A stretch of 64,000 nucleotides of DNA, taken from a virus. The DNA lies in IMG/VR virus record IMGVR_UViG_3300027714_002764, positions 1 through 64,000 of that record; one strand, given 5' to 3'. A model generated the notes under the pieces. That model was given only the letters and a program-made list of their open reading frames with translations, ran no database searches and was not told the DNA's origin. A program made the translations under genes and the position numbers. Shown one piece after another: positions 29,720-40,294 of the stretch (within the stretch, counting starts at the first letter, position 1; every line of letters begins with the position of its first letter).

Positions 29720-32615
29720 TTACATAGTGAACCCCACCTCAGCTTCAGAGATAAAAGAAGAGTTGGTAATAGATAAAAAAGTAACTGATATAGTTAGTGA
29801 TTATTCTATTAACACGTTTTTTGAGTCTAGTAAGAATCAATTAAAACTTGAAATATACTCAATTCAGAACACTCTCTTACTCTCTAACTCAAATTACAAA
29901 AGATATAGTGAGCTCCTTAACGCTGTATCAGCAGGCCAATCAGGAGCTAGTCAGATTACTTTAAGTCCTATAGACGATATTATTGCAAATGGATATGAAG
30001 CAGGAGACGTTAACGTAGTATATAGCTTCCTAAATAACCCCTACACGGATAATAGATCAGGAGGAAACTTCTATATAGACCAGATATCACCTGATAGAAC
30101 AGAAATTAGACTGTTTGCATTAGGGTTAACTGACGAACAGACTAAAACCTATACAGAAGCATTTACAAGTAAACTAGAACAAGAAGCATACTTTTCTGAG
30201 TTCTACGTAAACTTAAGTAATGATACATCCTCAGTAGGTATAAATATAACATCAGAAGAAGTACCTAAAGGTTACTCCGTGGTTATAAAACTGATGAAAC
30301 CTCTTCCTAACACAGTTGTAAGTAAGGACCAAGTAACTATATCAGAGATTGTATCTAACACAATTGCTTTTAATATAGAAGCTGATTTTATAGAGGAAAA
30401 AGAATCTATTGAATACCTTAGAGGACCAAACTTTAGCATTCCCATATCAGAAACTTCAGATAGTCCAACAGAATACTTAGACTACAACGACTTATTTAGC
30501 TACCCAGTAACAGGTTCTAATTATGAGTTACACTCTTTACTCAAGGAAAAAAGCGTAAACGTATCTATAAACCACTCGGACTATAGTAATTTTGTACACT
30601 TCTCTTCAGCAGAAGAAAGGTTAAGAAACTTTAAATACAAGTTAGACCTAGTAAATTCTTATAGAACTAGTTTAGATACAGCTACAGCAGGCACATATAT
30701 AGGAACAGGAATATCTGGAAGTAAAGCATACTATAACGGACTAATAGAGGGGATAGTAGATAATTTTGATCATTACGATAGACACCTATATTTTAGTAGT
30801 GGATCTTCTTCTTGGCCTAAATCTAATAGTATTAAACCATATACTAATTACGCTAGTAGTACTTCAGAAGCTGTAACCTGGTTTAATAGTCAAATAGCAG
30901 TTGCTAATAACTACGACTTTAGTAATTTTGATATTTTAATAAACACTATTCCTAACTTTATAAGAGAAGATGCTAACAATACATCTTACTTAATGTTTGT
31001 GCATATGATCGCACATCATTTTGATAACTTATGGATATACTCTAAAGCCGTTACAGATAAATACGACTCTGATAATAGGATAGACTTTGGTGTAAGTAAA
31101 GATATAGTAAGAGAAGTAGTACAGTCTTTTGGTATTAACCTATACGATGGAAATGAAAATATAGATAATTTATTCTCTTCTTATGTAGGTGAAACATATC
31201 AGACTGGAAGTGAAGATATAAATTATATTAAAGTAATAACCTCTGGAAGTAACCTTGCTTACCAACAACCTATGGCTAAGCAAAGCTATAAACAAGAGGT
31301 ATATAAACGAATATACCATAATCTACCCTTACTAACAAAAGGAAAAGGAACTATAAGAGGGCTTAGGGCACTAACTGCATGCTTCGGTATACCTGATAGT
31401 ATCCTCTCTATAGAATTAGGAGCAGGCGCTAAGATAGGATCTGATGATTATTTTGGATACGAAGTAAACGTAACAGGCTCTTTAAATTCTATTAGAACTG
31501 ACGCCACAGGAAGCTACCTTAGTGAAAGTGTAGTTTCTAACTATACATCTATAGAAAAACCAAGTAAAAAGTATTCTCAAGATACAAGTGAGATACACGT
31601 AGGATTCAATATAAATAACCAATACAACGATAAGTTAAGAAGTAGAACTACCGGTTCATTTAACATTGACCAGTATATAGGAGACCCTAGCTTAGAGCAG
31701 TCAGGAAGTTATGATGCTTTAAACACTCTAGCAAGTAGCTTAATGAACTTAACTGCCACTTGGGATGAAGCATCTGGTAAATGGAACGAAAACAACGCAA
31801 TATGGAACTCAGAACAATACTGGGAAAAATCACCTAAAGCATTTATAAGACTATTAAAGTTTTTTGATAATTCTTTATTTAAGATGATTAAAAACTTTGT
31901 TCCAGCTAGGGCAACTGTAGCAACAGGCCTTATTATTGAACCCCACTTGATGAATAGAAGTAAAGCTAAAGCCCCTAAAGCAACAGCCGAAAACACTATA
32001 CATACAGCATCAATAGCAATTGTAACAGCCTCAGCAGGAGATGCAGGATCTTTTCCAGTTTCAGCAAGTACAGCGTATACAACAAACTATACCGGCACTA
32101 TAAATACACCACTAGGATCAGCTCCAAGGAACGTTACAGATGAAGCTCCTAAGTATACAGGAGAATTTAAAGGTTCACTAACTATAGTTACGACTGGAGA
32201 ACTGAATGCTAGTAATCCATATAAATCAGCTGCACAGCCTCAAGTACTAATGGACCTTACTACTCTATTCTTATCTGATCCAATTCCTGCTTCATGTAAT
32301 ATTTCTTTACAGGTTACTTATGCAGGTGATTACTTTAGTATATTTGCTACAGGGTCAGCTGCAACAACAGGAAAAGTTGGATCCAGTTACCCAGTTGCTG
32401 TTACAGAAGCAGCCAGTATTAATATAGCTCAAAATTATGATGACTATGAGTTCTTTACTTTAACTCAAACAGCCACATATCCAAGAACATTTAGGGGGTG
32501 GTATAAAGCACCTACCTCAAGCTCAGGTAACTTAATTTCTACCGATACAACCTTAAGTGTATACGAAACATTCGAACCTGTATACGGTAATAACATATAC
32601 GCAATATTTAATTAA
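29706..32615 (+). CDS. Large baseplate protein (gp7-like position), 969 aa
   Basis: The largest tail protein here. The central part (YHNLPLLTKGKGTIRGLRAL followed by CFGIPDSIL) is a segment I recall from baseplate proteins of marine T4-like phages. The N-terminus is helical and the last 250 residues are beta-rich with Thr/Ser runs, ending FRGWYKAPTSSSG. Given its place after gp25 and gp6, it probably fills the role of the large T4 wedge proteins. Exact homology is not shown. Confidence 0.55.
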   Translation: MQEVNYIVNPTSASEIKEELVIDKKVTDIVSDYSINTFFESSKNQLKLEIYSIQNTLLLSNSNYKRYSELLNAVSAGQSGASQITLSPIDDIIANGYEAGDVNVVYSFLNNPYTDNRSGGNFYIDQISPDRTEIRLFALGLTDEQTKTYTEAFTSKLEQEAYFSEFYVNLSNDTSSVGINITSEEVPKGYSVVIKLMKPLPNTVVSKDQVTISEIVSNTIAFNIEADFIEEKESIEYLRGPNFSIPISETSDSPTEYLDYNDLFSYPVTGSNYELHSLLKEKSVNVSINHSDYSNFVHFSSAEERLRNFKYKLDLVNSYRTSLDTATAGTYIGTGISGSKAYYNGLIEGIVDNFDHYDRHLYFSSGSSSWPKSNSIKPYTNYASSTSEAVTWFNSQIAVANNYDFSNFDILINTIPNFIREDANNTSYLMFVHMIAHHFDNLWIYSKAVTDKYDSDNRIDFGVSKDIVREVVQSFGINLYDGNENIDNLFSSYVGETYQTGSEDINYIKVITSGSNLAYQQPMAKQSYKQEVYKRIYHNLPLLTKGKGTIRGLRALTACFGIPDSILSIELGAGAKIGSDDYFGYEVNVTGSLNSIRTDATGSYLSESVVSNYTSIEKPSKKYSQDTSEIHVGFNINNQYNDKLRSRTTGSFNIDQYIGDPSLEQSGSYDALNTLASSLMNLTATWDEASGKWNENNAIWNSEQYWEKSPKAFIRLLKFFDNSLFKMIKNFVPARATVATGLIIEPHLMNRSKAKAPKATAENTIHTASIAIVTASAGDAGSFPVSASTAYTTNYTGTINTPLGSAPRNVTDEAPKYTGEFKGSLTIVTTGELNASNPYKSAAQPQVLMDLTTLFLSDPIPASCNISLQVTYAGDYFSIFATGSAATTGKVGSSYPVAVTEAASINIAQNYDDYEFFTLTQTATYPRTFRGWYKAPTSSSGNLISTDTTLSVYETFEPVYGNNIYAIFN

Positions 32616-32617
32616 AG

Positions 32618-33532
32618 ATGATAATAGATGAATTCATAGCGTTAAATCCTGCAGCATTTTCTAACTATACTGGAGGAGTAGGTAATATAAACTTACTTGT
32701 AAGCAGCAGTGTATCTGCTTCTATTAATATAGCTCCCTTTGTTATACAGGGTATGACTATACCTTTTAGATCACAAGATGGAACTTCTATTAGGTCTGCT
32801 TTAACTGAAATGAATAACGTATCCTATGCATACGGTGGCACAGTATACACCTCAGATATAGTAGGTAGACAGCAGCAAAATACACACTACTACTTTAGGC
32901 TGAGAGATACGGTAGCAACAAGTTTACCAGTTGATGATGATGCAGGTAATCCAAGAGAACTTCTTTCTCCATTAATATTTGAGCCTTATGTTGCTAAAGG
33001 ATTTGAAAATAGTGAATTTTACCCTCTACAAGGAAATTCAACAGTAGAGAAGAAAAATACGGTTAGACAGCAGGTAGACAGAAATACAGGAATTGCTAAT
33101 CCTTCTAACCTATCTGCAATTATTTCTCAATCAGCTGCATTTGCTCAAGTACAAGATAGCAACTATACTATAGCTGGAATAGTAAGAGCTAGGTATGAAG
33201 GAACTAAATTAAACAGCGGAAGCGTAGTAGGTAATGATCCTGCTCTTGCACTAAGGTCTTTTGAAGGCAGTATATATAGTGAAGACGCTACCGTAGTGAC
33301 TATAAAAGCACAGCTATTTGCTGATAGAGAGATAGAAGAGATATTTTTTAATGCAAGAACAATAAAATCAGCCTCTATAATGTCAGTTCAAAATTTTCCA
33401 GCTTCTTCTAGTATAGTATTTACACCAGAAGGAAATGTATTTAACAGAATAGTAACATCTCGAGTATATTCAATCGATACAGACGAGGTATACAACGTAG
33501 ACTTAAATGGTATAGTAACTAGTATAGAGTAA
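32618..33532 (+). CDS. Tail structural protein, 304 aa
   Basis: A beta-rich protein with an N-terminal IIDEFIALNPAAFSNYTGGV and a central helical segment with SNLSAIISQSAAFAQVQDSN. It starts two bases after the 969-aa gene. No recognised family; probably part of the baseplate or fibre attachment. Confidence 0.5.
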   Translation: MIIDEFIALNPAAFSNYTGGVGNINLLVSSSVSASINIAPFVIQGMTIPFRSQDGTSIRSALTEMNNVSYAYGGTVYTSDIVGRQQQNTHYYFRLRDTVATSLPVDDDAGNPRELLSPLIFEPYVAKGFENSEFYPLQGNSTVEKKNTVRQQVDRNTGIANPSNLSAIISQSAAFAQVQDSNYTIAGIVRARYEGTKLNSGSVVGNDPALALRSFEGSIYSEDATVVTIKAQLFADREIEEIFFNARTIKSASIMSVQNFPASSSIVFTPEGNVFNRIVTSRVYSIDTDEVYNVDLNGIVTSIE

Positions 33533-33547
33533 AATAAAATTTTCATA

Positions 33548-33555
33548 TATTTATA
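33548..33555 (+). promoter_or_regulatory. Late-box TATTTATA
   Basis: Exact TATTTATA, 26 bases before the ATG at 33574, in one of the few gaps in the tail operon. Confidence 0.5.
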
Positions 33556-33573
33556 TAAAATAACAATAACAAA

Positions 33574-34230
33574 ATGGGATACTTAGATAATGCGATAGTA
33601 ACAGTGGATGCTATCCTAACAAAAAAAGGAAGAGAGCTATTAGCCCGAGGAGATGGTTCTTTTAAAATAACACAATTTGCTTTAGGGGATGATGAGATCG
33701 ATTATACATTATATAATCCTGCACATCCATCTGGATCAGCATTATACGGAGAGGCTATAGAAAATATGCCTCTACTAGAAGCATTCCCAGACGAAAACCA
33801 AATCTTGAAGTATAAGTTAACTACTCTTCCTCGAGGTACTTCTAAACTTCCAGTACTAGATTTAGGATTTGCTACTATTACTCTTAAACAAGGAGCTTCA
33901 TTAGCAATCACCCCTCAAACACTAAACTACTTAGGTGCTACTTCAATTTTCGAAGCAGGCGGGTATACTGCAACAATAGCAGATACAAGAGTACTTAATT
34001 CATTTACAGGAGTAGGAGTCAATACAGATGCTGCAGAAGCTTTAAATGCTAACACTACATTAGGTACAAATGTATCTAAGACGGTAATAGGTACATCTGT
34101 AAACTTAACCGCCACTACAGTTAATACTTTATTCGGCACAAATACACAGTTATCTACTACAGTAACAATAATAGGTAGAGACTCAGGTGCAAGGTTAACG
34201 ATTCCAGTAACAATAATTAAAACTAACTAA
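33574..34230 (+). CDS. Tail/baseplate protein with conserved N-terminus, 218 aa
   Basis: The first 60 residues (YLDNAIVTVDAILTKKGREL, then RGDGSFKITQFALGDDEIDY) form a module that I recall from virion proteins of several marine phages, likely a structural fold at the tail tip. The C-terminal half is Thr-rich and beta-like. It has a late box at the usual distance. Function is inferred from position only. Confidence 0.6.
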   Translation: MGYLDNAIVTVDAILTKKGRELLARGDGSFKITQFALGDDEIDYTLYNPAHPSGSALYGEAIENMPLLEAFPDENQILKYKLTTLPRGTSKLPVLDLGFATITLKQGASLAITPQTLNYLGATSIFEAGGYTATIADTRVLNSFTGVGVNTDAAEALNANTTLGTNVSKTVIGTSVNLTATTVNTLFGTNTQLSTTVTIIGRDSGARLTIPVTIIKTN

Positions 34231-34231
34231 A

Positions 34232-35260
34232 ATGTCATATAAAAGATTTGATACCGAAGATGTAGTAGTTAGCGCTGAGTCGATAACTTCTCCAATATGG
34301 TCAGGTGATACAACAACACTTACTACTTTTTTTACCTCCTCTACACAGACAGGAGCAACATCAGGAGAATATTATTATGATATTTACCAGACTGCTTCTA
34401 ACTTAACAGGAGCGAAAGTACAATTTTCTATAGCATATGCAGATGAAAAAGGAAGCGGATCAGTATTATTTAATGCTGGAGTAACAGGTAAGTCACCTTC
34501 TTCTACAATATACGGCCAATATAGAAACTTAATACTAGGAGACGAAGAAGCTTCATTTAACTTTGGAGGAGTAACCTCAGATAACTTCTATGTCATAAAT
34601 GTAGATAGAGCAAGATATAAAGAAAAGCTTTTACCTGGTACAATGGATTTAGCGTTGACTAAATCAGGAAGTGGACATGTAATACATTTAACTGATAACA
34701 GTATAACTGTTCCAACTACAACATTTGCAGATTCAGGTAGAGTATACGAACTGATCAGCGGTTCAAAAGGAGTTCTTTCATCAGGTAAAAAAGAATCGAA
34801 CGGCTATACTACCAACTCAGGATCATATGGAAAATTACTACCGGATATTGGAGTAATATTAATTAATGCTAATGCATTAAAAACACCTGTTAGTGCTGGA
34901 GGATTAAACTATACTAGCAGCCGAGGTAACAATGCTATTGGTGATAATAATAAAAAACAATTCTTTGAACTAATCAGATGGGGATCTAACTTTAGAATGC
35001 AAGGTGAAGAAACTATTTCTTCTAACTTCATATTCGTTAGAGCTCGTAACAGTGAATTTAACTATACTACAAATCCTTCTATAACAACAGGGTCAGGAGA
35101 GTTAATACATAACGTATTAATTGACTCACCACAGACCTTTGTAACAGCAGTGGGACTATATAACGATAATAATGATCTACTAGCAGTAGCAAAACTATCA
35201 AGACCTCTTTTGAAAGATTTTACAAAAGAGTCTCTTATAAGAATTAAGTTAGACTATTAA
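34232..35260 (+). CDS. Tail protein, first of a tandem pair, 342 aa
   Basis: The C-terminal 80 residues (SEFNYTTNPSITTGSGELIH and VTAVGLYNDNNDLLAVAKLS) match those of the following gene (SEFNFSQNPSATSG and ITSIGLYNDANELIAVAKTN), so the two arose by duplication. The N-terminus begins SYKRFDTEDVVVSAESI. The protein is beta-rich. A fibre-linking or baseplate-rim role is plausible. Confidence 0.6.
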   Translation: MSYKRFDTEDVVVSAESITSPIWSGDTTTLTTFFTSSTQTGATSGEYYYDIYQTASNLTGAKVQFSIAYADEKGSGSVLFNAGVTGKSPSSTIYGQYRNLILGDEEASFNFGGVTSDNFYVINVDRARYKEKLLPGTMDLALTKSGSGHVIHLTDNSITVPTTTFADSGRVYELISGSKGVLSSGKKESNGYTTNSGSYGKLLPDIGVILINANALKTPVSAGGLNYTSSRGNNAIGDNNKKQFFELIRWGSNFRMQGEETISSNFIFVRARNSEFNYTTNPSITTGSGELIHNVLIDSPQTFVTAVGLYNDNNDLLAVAKLSRPLLKDFTKESLIRIKLDY

Positions 35261-35263
35261 TGA

Positions 35264-36307
35264 ATGAGCGCTTGGAAAAAACTAAACCATCAGGATGTAT
35301 TTGTTACAACCTACCCCGCCCGTAAATCATGGCATGCCTCAGGTAGCCTAACTGGTAGTTATGGTCTAGAAACACTAAGAGGTTTTAGCGGATCTGTAAC
35401 CGACAGACACTACCCGCATGATTTATATAAAGGGAGACATGAAGAACTGAACTTTAGAAGTGTCGACCAACTATACTATAGAGGCACTTCCGGTTCCTTA
35501 GGGTACAGTGGATCTATATATGAAAAATCAGGATCTGCATACGACCTACACTACCAATCCACATTAACTTTATCTCGTTCACGAGACCTTAAAACCGAAG
35601 TAGGTATCATAAGTATACCAAGAAAGGTATACGGAACTAATATCGTTCCGCACTCTTTATTATTTTCTCCTGAATCAGCATCAAAAGATAAGTACCTAAC
35701 AGACGGGTATATTATTGATAAGTTTGATGGAACGAACCAGTATACAGAAGATATAGGATACTGGTATGATAGTGAGCCTTTAAGTAATACACCTTATATT
35801 AGCTCTTCAGCTACGTATGTTACAGAATCAAATGGACTGTACGTAGATATTAATAGAAGTCAACAGAGTATACAAATCATTGATGATGGGGAAGGAAGAT
35901 TAGTTACTGCTTACTCTAATTTAGATTATACAAAGCCTCTGAGAGTAGTAGGAGATATAATATATAATGAAGGAATGCTTATTATCACAGATACAGATGT
36001 AGCAAGATATTTAAGTACCTTTAGCAGACATAATTTACGATGGAAATCAAACCAACCTATTTATACGTATAACGTATACTGTAGAATAAAAGATTCAGAG
36101 TTTAATTTCTCACAAAATCCATCAGCTACATCAGGTTCAAACGGGGTACTGAGGAATAATATCACAGGTAGTGATTTTAGCCCATATATAACCTCAATAG
36201 GATTATATAACGATGCAAATGAATTAATTGCAGTAGCAAAAACAAATAAACCAATTCCGAAACCGGAAGAAGTTGATACAACATTTATAGTAAAATTAGA
36301 CATATAA
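35264..36307 (+). CDS. Tail protein, second of a tandem pair, 347 aa
   Basis: Shares its C-terminal domain with the gene before it; the N-terminus (SAWKKLNHQDVFVTTYPARK) is related in pattern but diverged. The middle is rich in Tyr, Ser and Gly (GSLGYSGSIYEKSGSAYDLH). The divergence suggests two distinct places in the virion rather than redundancy. It ends one base before the first fibre gene. Confidence 0.6.
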   Translation: MSAWKKLNHQDVFVTTYPARKSWHASGSLTGSYGLETLRGFSGSVTDRHYPHDLYKGRHEELNFRSVDQLYYRGTSGSLGYSGSIYEKSGSAYDLHYQSTLTLSRSRDLKTEVGIISIPRKVYGTNIVPHSLLFSPESASKDKYLTDGYIIDKFDGTNQYTEDIGYWYDSEPLSNTPYISSSATYVTESNGLYVDINRSQQSIQIIDDGEGRLVTAYSNLDYTKPLRVVGDIIYNEGMLIITDTDVARYLSTFSRHNLRWKSNQPIYTYNVYCRIKDSEFNFSQNPSATSGSNGVLRNNITGSDFSPYITSIGLYNDANELIAVAKTNKPIPKPEEVDTTFIVKLDI

Positions 36308-36308
36308 A

Positions 36309-36950
36309 ATGGCTATAACATTTAGAGCACAAAAAGGACAAGCATTATCGTATGCAGAAATGGATACCAACTTAGGTAGTTACATTTACTCAGCATCGAC
36401 TTCTAACAATGGACAACAGCTAGACCTACACTACACAAGTAGTGCAGCAGCAAGTATGAATCAAGCAACTATTGCTGTACCATTAACAAAGGGTATCGGA
36501 ACCGCAGGTTCTAATATGAGAATACCTTACTTTACAAGTAGCGCAGCTCTTACAACAACCCCAGGATTTATCGTACACAGCGGTAAAGTTGGAATAGGAT
36601 TAAACGAAACAGGTGATGTTCCTTTAACTTACGCATTAGAAGTATCCGGTAGTATAAAAGCATCAGCTACAGTAATACAAGGATCAGATGAAAGGTTAAA
36701 AGAAAACATTGTTGATATAGAAGACGGTATAGAAAAAGTACTACACTTGAGAGGAGTTAATTTTGACTGGAAAGATTCAGGTGATACCAATCCAGGTGTA
36801 ATTGCCCAAGAAATACAGAAAGTTATTCCGGAAGTTGTCTATGAAGATAAAAAAGGCTATCTTGGAGTTAACTATAGTGGTATAGTACCATACTTGATAG
36901 AAGCAATAAAGGACCTACAGGAACAAGTAGACGAGTTAAAAAATAAATAA
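36309..36950 (+). CDS. Short tail fibre with S74 chaperone domain, 213 aa
   Basis: The C-terminal GSDERLKENIVDIEDGIEKV, NPGVIAQEIQKVIPEVV and a final coiled coil are the peptidase S74 intramolecular chaperone, which trimerises, helps the fibre fold and cuts itself off at the serine of G-S-D-E-R. The N-terminal 35 residues (ITFRAQKGQALSYAEMDTN) are shared with the next, longer fibre. There is very little shaft between, so this is a short fibre or an evolving spare. Confidence 0.8.
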   Translation: MAITFRAQKGQALSYAEMDTNLGSYIYSASTSNNGQQLDLHYTSSAAASMNQATIAVPLTKGIGTAGSNMRIPYFTSSAALTTTPGFIVHSGKVGIGLNETGDVPLTYALEVSGSIKASATVIQGSDERLKENIVDIEDGIEKVLHLRGVNFDWKDSGDTNPGVIAQEIQKVIPEVVYEDKKGYLGVNYSGIVPYLIEAIKDLQEQVDELKNK

Positions 36951-36952
36951 CA

Positions 36953-39481
36953 ATGGCACTAACATTTAGAGACGGATTAGGAAGAGCTTTAACTCATACA
37001 GAGTTAGATACTAACTTTAGAGAACTATATTATTCAAGTTCTTATACCTCTCATTCTATAAGTTTATTTAAATCTAAATCTCTAAATGCAGAGACAATCC
37101 TTCCTGTTAACCAAGCAAGAGGATCTAAATACTCAATACAGGTTAAATCTGGATCCGAAGCATTAGGTACAGGATCTATTGCAACAGGGTCAAGCTACTT
37201 CTTATGGAACTATAACCAAAAGAAACTTATTGTAACCGGATCAGGAAACATTACGGGAGACCTTACTGTAGGAGGAACAGTATTTGCACAAGAGTTTAAA
37301 ACAGAACTAATTAGTTCGTCTATTATATTCGACTCAGGATCAACTAAGTTTGGAGACTCATTAGACGATTTTCACGATTTTACAGGTAGCGTAAGTACAA
37401 CAGGAAGTGGAGCATTAATTGGAAATTATACTCAAACAGGAAACAATACAACAGTAGGTAAATTAGAACTTACTGGAAGTAACTTACACTTAGGTAATAC
37501 TACTAGAATTGGAAATACTAACTTGACAGGAGTACTACAATCAACAGGTAACACTATTCTTTCAGGATCTACTCACACAGTAACTGGTAATGTAACTCAT
37601 GTTGGTAATGTAAATCAAACAGGAAACACTACTATAAATGGAAGCATACTTCATACTGGAAGCCTTACACATTCAGGTTCAATATCTATAAACTCAACAG
37701 GTAATGTTACTCTAACAGGAGGAGTCACTCAAACTGGACTACTTACAAGGACAGGTGAAACTCAACTTACAGGTAACCTTAAAGTTACCGGATCAGGAGT
37801 AGTAAGCAGTAACTTACAAGTTGCTGGTAACTTACAAGTCAACGGTACAGGTTCATTTGGTTACGTTCAAACAATTACCGGGTCAGCTAAAATAATAGGA
37901 GATGCATTTCTTATACTTAATAATAATACTCCAACTGCTAGGTATGCAGGGATAAAAGTAATAGACTCAGGATCGTCTAATGTAACAGCATCACTACAGT
38001 TTGATGGATCAACTAACGATTGGTTCCAAGAATATGAAGGTGGAGCAGATGATCATAAGGTAGTAATATTTGGACCGTCTTACCCTACTAAAGGAACTCC
38101 GATATATCCTTTAGCAAATCAAATTCAAAAAGGAACAGGTACCGGCCATTTAACAGGTAGTAATATAACAGACAACGGTTCGACAGTGACTGTAACTTCT
38201 GGAACATTTGCCATACCGGGTATTACTAATGTTTCTTCTTCAATATCAGCAGCAAGTGGCGGTTCAACAAATATAGTGGACGATAATGCTCCAAAACTAG
38301 GAGGAAATTTAGATATAAATTCTCGCATCATATCAGGCTCGGGTGGAATTAATATTAATGGTAACATAACAGGCCTTAAGATAACAGGAAGTAATGCAAA
38401 ACTTGCAACATTAAATGTAAATACACCATCTGCAGGAACAACTAATGCTATACTTATTTCAAGAGATACACAAGGAGAAGCTGGAGTTATAAAACAAGTA
38501 ACAGGAGGAATTGAAATTCATTCTCAAAAAAACCTAACATTAGGTGCTGATGAAGATGGCTCATATACAGGAGGAAGTTCAAATGTTATATTCAAAACAG
38601 ATGGCACAGAAAAGGCACGTATAGATTCTGACGGTAACATTGGTATCGGGACTGATTCGCCTAACGCAAAATTAGACGTAAATGGAGTGGTTGTTATTGC
38701 TCCGAATACAGATGGTAAACAAACTTTTGAGTTTACAACAAATGCCACTAATGATGCTCGTCTTTTAATGAAGTCAGATGCTACTGTAAAAGTTGAAATT
38801 CAAGCAAACAATAATACTTACTTTAACGGCGGCAACGTTGGTATAGGAACAACTACTCCTGATGCACTTTTAGATATAGAAAGTTCTAATGTTGATACAG
38901 CTAGAATTAGATTGGGATGCACAAAGGATGGAACGTGGGCTGTAGGAAACACTATAGGTTCACTAGACTTTTTCTCAGCAGATACAACAGCACCAGGAGC
39001 AGTGCTTAGAGGTTCTGTGTCTATGAAAGCAGAGATTGCAAGTGGTGCTGATACGGGTATGGCATTTGCTACTTACAACAATACCGAGCGCATGAGAATT
39101 GCAGCTAACGGTAATGTTGGTATAGGGACTAGTGCTCCTGCTGCAAAATTAGATGTAGCAGGGGATATAAGAGCTACAGGAGATATAACAGCATACTACT
39201 CTTCGGATGAAAGGTTAAAAGATAATGTTACTCCTATATCAAACCCGATAGAGAAATTAAAATCTATAGGGGGATATGAATTTGATTGGAATTCTAAATC
39301 AAACCATGAAGGACACGATGTTGGAGTTATTGCTCAAGAAATAGAAGCCATACTTCCAGAAATAGTAGTAGATAGAGATAACGGCTATAAAGCTGTACGT
39401 TATGAAAAAATTGTCGCGTTATTAATTGAAGCTATAAAAGATCAGCAAGGTCAAATTGATGAGCTGAAATCTAAACTCTAG
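36953..39481 (+). CDS. Long tail fibre with S74 chaperone domain, 842 aa
   Basis: The N-terminus LTFRDGLGRALTHTELDTN matches the preceding fibre and is probably the attachment end. A long shaft of repeats follows (NTTINGSILHTGSLTHSG pattern at about residues 150-290) and three copies of a G-N-x-G-I-G-T motif (GNIGIGTDSPNAKLDV and two more). The S74 chaperone (SSDERLKDNVTPISNPIEKL ... GVIAQEIEAILPEIV) closes it. It is the best candidate for the host-recognition fibre; the tip is probably between the repeats and the chaperone. Confidence 0.85.
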   Translation: MALTFRDGLGRALTHTELDTNFRELYYSSSYTSHSISLFKSKSLNAETILPVNQARGSKYSIQVKSGSEALGTGSIATGSSYFLWNYNQKKLIVTGSGNITGDLTVGGTVFAQEFKTELISSSIIFDSGSTKFGDSLDDFHDFTGSVSTTGSGALIGNYTQTGNNTTVGKLELTGSNLHLGNTTRIGNTNLTGVLQSTGNTILSGSTHTVTGNVTHVGNVNQTGNTTINGSILHTGSLTHSGSISINSTGNVTLTGGVTQTGLLTRTGETQLTGNLKVTGSGVVSSNLQVAGNLQVNGTGSFGYVQTITGSAKIIGDAFLILNNNTPTARYAGIKVIDSGSSNVTASLQFDGSTNDWFQEYEGGADDHKVVIFGPSYPTKGTPIYPLANQIQKGTGTGHLTGSNITDNGSTVTVTSGTFAIPGITNVSSSISAASGGSTNIVDDNAPKLGGNLDINSRIISGSGGININGNITGLKITGSNAKLATLNVNTPSAGTTNAILISRDTQGEAGVIKQVTGGIEIHSQKNLTLGADEDGSYTGGSSNVIFKTDGTEKARIDSDGNIGIGTDSPNAKLDVNGVVVIAPNTDGKQTFEFTTNATNDARLLMKSDATVKVEIQANNNTYFNGGNVGIGTTTPDALLDIESSNVDTARIRLGCTKDGTWAVGNTIGSLDFFSADTTAPGAVLRGSVSMKAEIASGADTGMAFATYNNTERMRIAANGNVGIGTSAPAAKLDVAGDIRATGDITAYYSSDERLKDNVTPISNPIEKLKSIGGYEFDWNSKSNHEGHDVGVIAQEIEAILPEIVVDRDNGYKAVRYEKIVALLIEAIKDQQGQIDELKSKL

Positions 39482-39496
39482 CGACCAGAACTAATC

Positions 39497-39991
39497 ATGA
39501 AAAACATGCCAACACAACCTACCTGGTCACACCAGGGGAGGTTAATTACTGACATTTCAGATATGCCAAAAGGTACCTATGGGTTTATATATGAAGTAAT
39601 TCATAAACCAACTGATACTAGATACATAGGAAAAAAAGTTCTCTACTTTGAACGTAATAAAAGACTAGGTAAAAGAGCTTTAGAGGAATTAAGATTAGAT
39701 AGAAAGGCAAAAGGAATAGGCGGTAGGACTCCACTTAAGCAAAAAGTAGTAACAGAATCAGATTGGAAATCTTATTATGGTTCTCAAAAAGAAATATTAG
39801 CTATATCTAAAAAAGATAATGCTCAAGAGAATTGGGAAAAAAGAATCCTTGAATTTGTACCTAATAAAAAGCTGTTAACCTATTATGAGACTAAACACCT
39901 ATTTATTAATAACGTATTAGAGGATGAATACAGTTCTCATATAAATGATAACGTACTCGGTAAATTTTACCGTAAAGACTTTAAAGTATGA
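39497..39991 (+). CDS. GIY-YIG-like putative endonuclease, 164 aa
   Basis: GFIYEVIHKPTDTRYIGKKV has the G-x-I-Y...Y-I-G-K-K strands of a GIY-YIG-type nuclease, and ESDWKSYYGSQKEI followed by YYETKHLFINNVL matches the phage family with an essential glutamate in the helix. Family members are widespread in T4-like phages as free-standing genes next to structural genes. The product could be a homing or virion-packaging nuclease. It overlaps the next gene by four bases. Confidence 0.65.
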   Translation: MKNMPTQPTWSHQGRLITDISDMPKGTYGFIYEVIHKPTDTRYIGKKVLYFERNKRLGKRALEELRLDRKAKGIGGRTPLKQKVVTESDWKSYYGSQKEILAISKKDNAQENWEKRILEFVPNKKLLTYYETKHLFINNVLEDEYSSHINDNVLGKFYRKDFKV

Positions 39992-40293
39992 AACTAGCAG
40001 ATATAATTCTAAAAGAAGATAACAGGTACAACGACGACGGTTACGACGAAGGAGATATCAAACTAATGGGTGATATGATTCTTCCTACTGATAAAATGGT
40101 TGTACTCCAAGCAGAGGAGGATACATATAATAGAGGATTACTAGTAACTAGCAATAAAGATAAAAGTTACGATGTAGCATACTGGGCAGACGATAAGACT
40201 AAGCCTTATCCTATAGGAATAGAGATAGACGGTGTAGAAGTATCTAAAGATGCAAAAATAATAAAATTTATGTTTCACCCAGAAATGAAATAA
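39988..40293 (+). CDS. Small protein with MKLxxIILxE N-terminus, 101 aa
   Basis: Begins MKLADIILKEDNRYNDDG, the short leader shared by many late genes in this region, ending in an L-K-E site. The remainder (MILPTDKMVVLQAEEDTYNR and later KSYDVAYWADDKTKPYPIG) is a small beta-type domain with no known match. By analogy with T4 internal proteins, the first ten residues may target the protein to the prohead and be cut off. ATG overlaps the preceding stop. Confidence 0.6.
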   Translation: MKLADIILKEDNRYNDDGYDEGDIKLMGDMILPTDKMVVLQAEEDTYNRGLLVTSNKDKSYDVAYWADDKTKPYPIGIEIDGVEVSKDAKIIKFMFHPEMK

Positions 40294-40294
40294 T

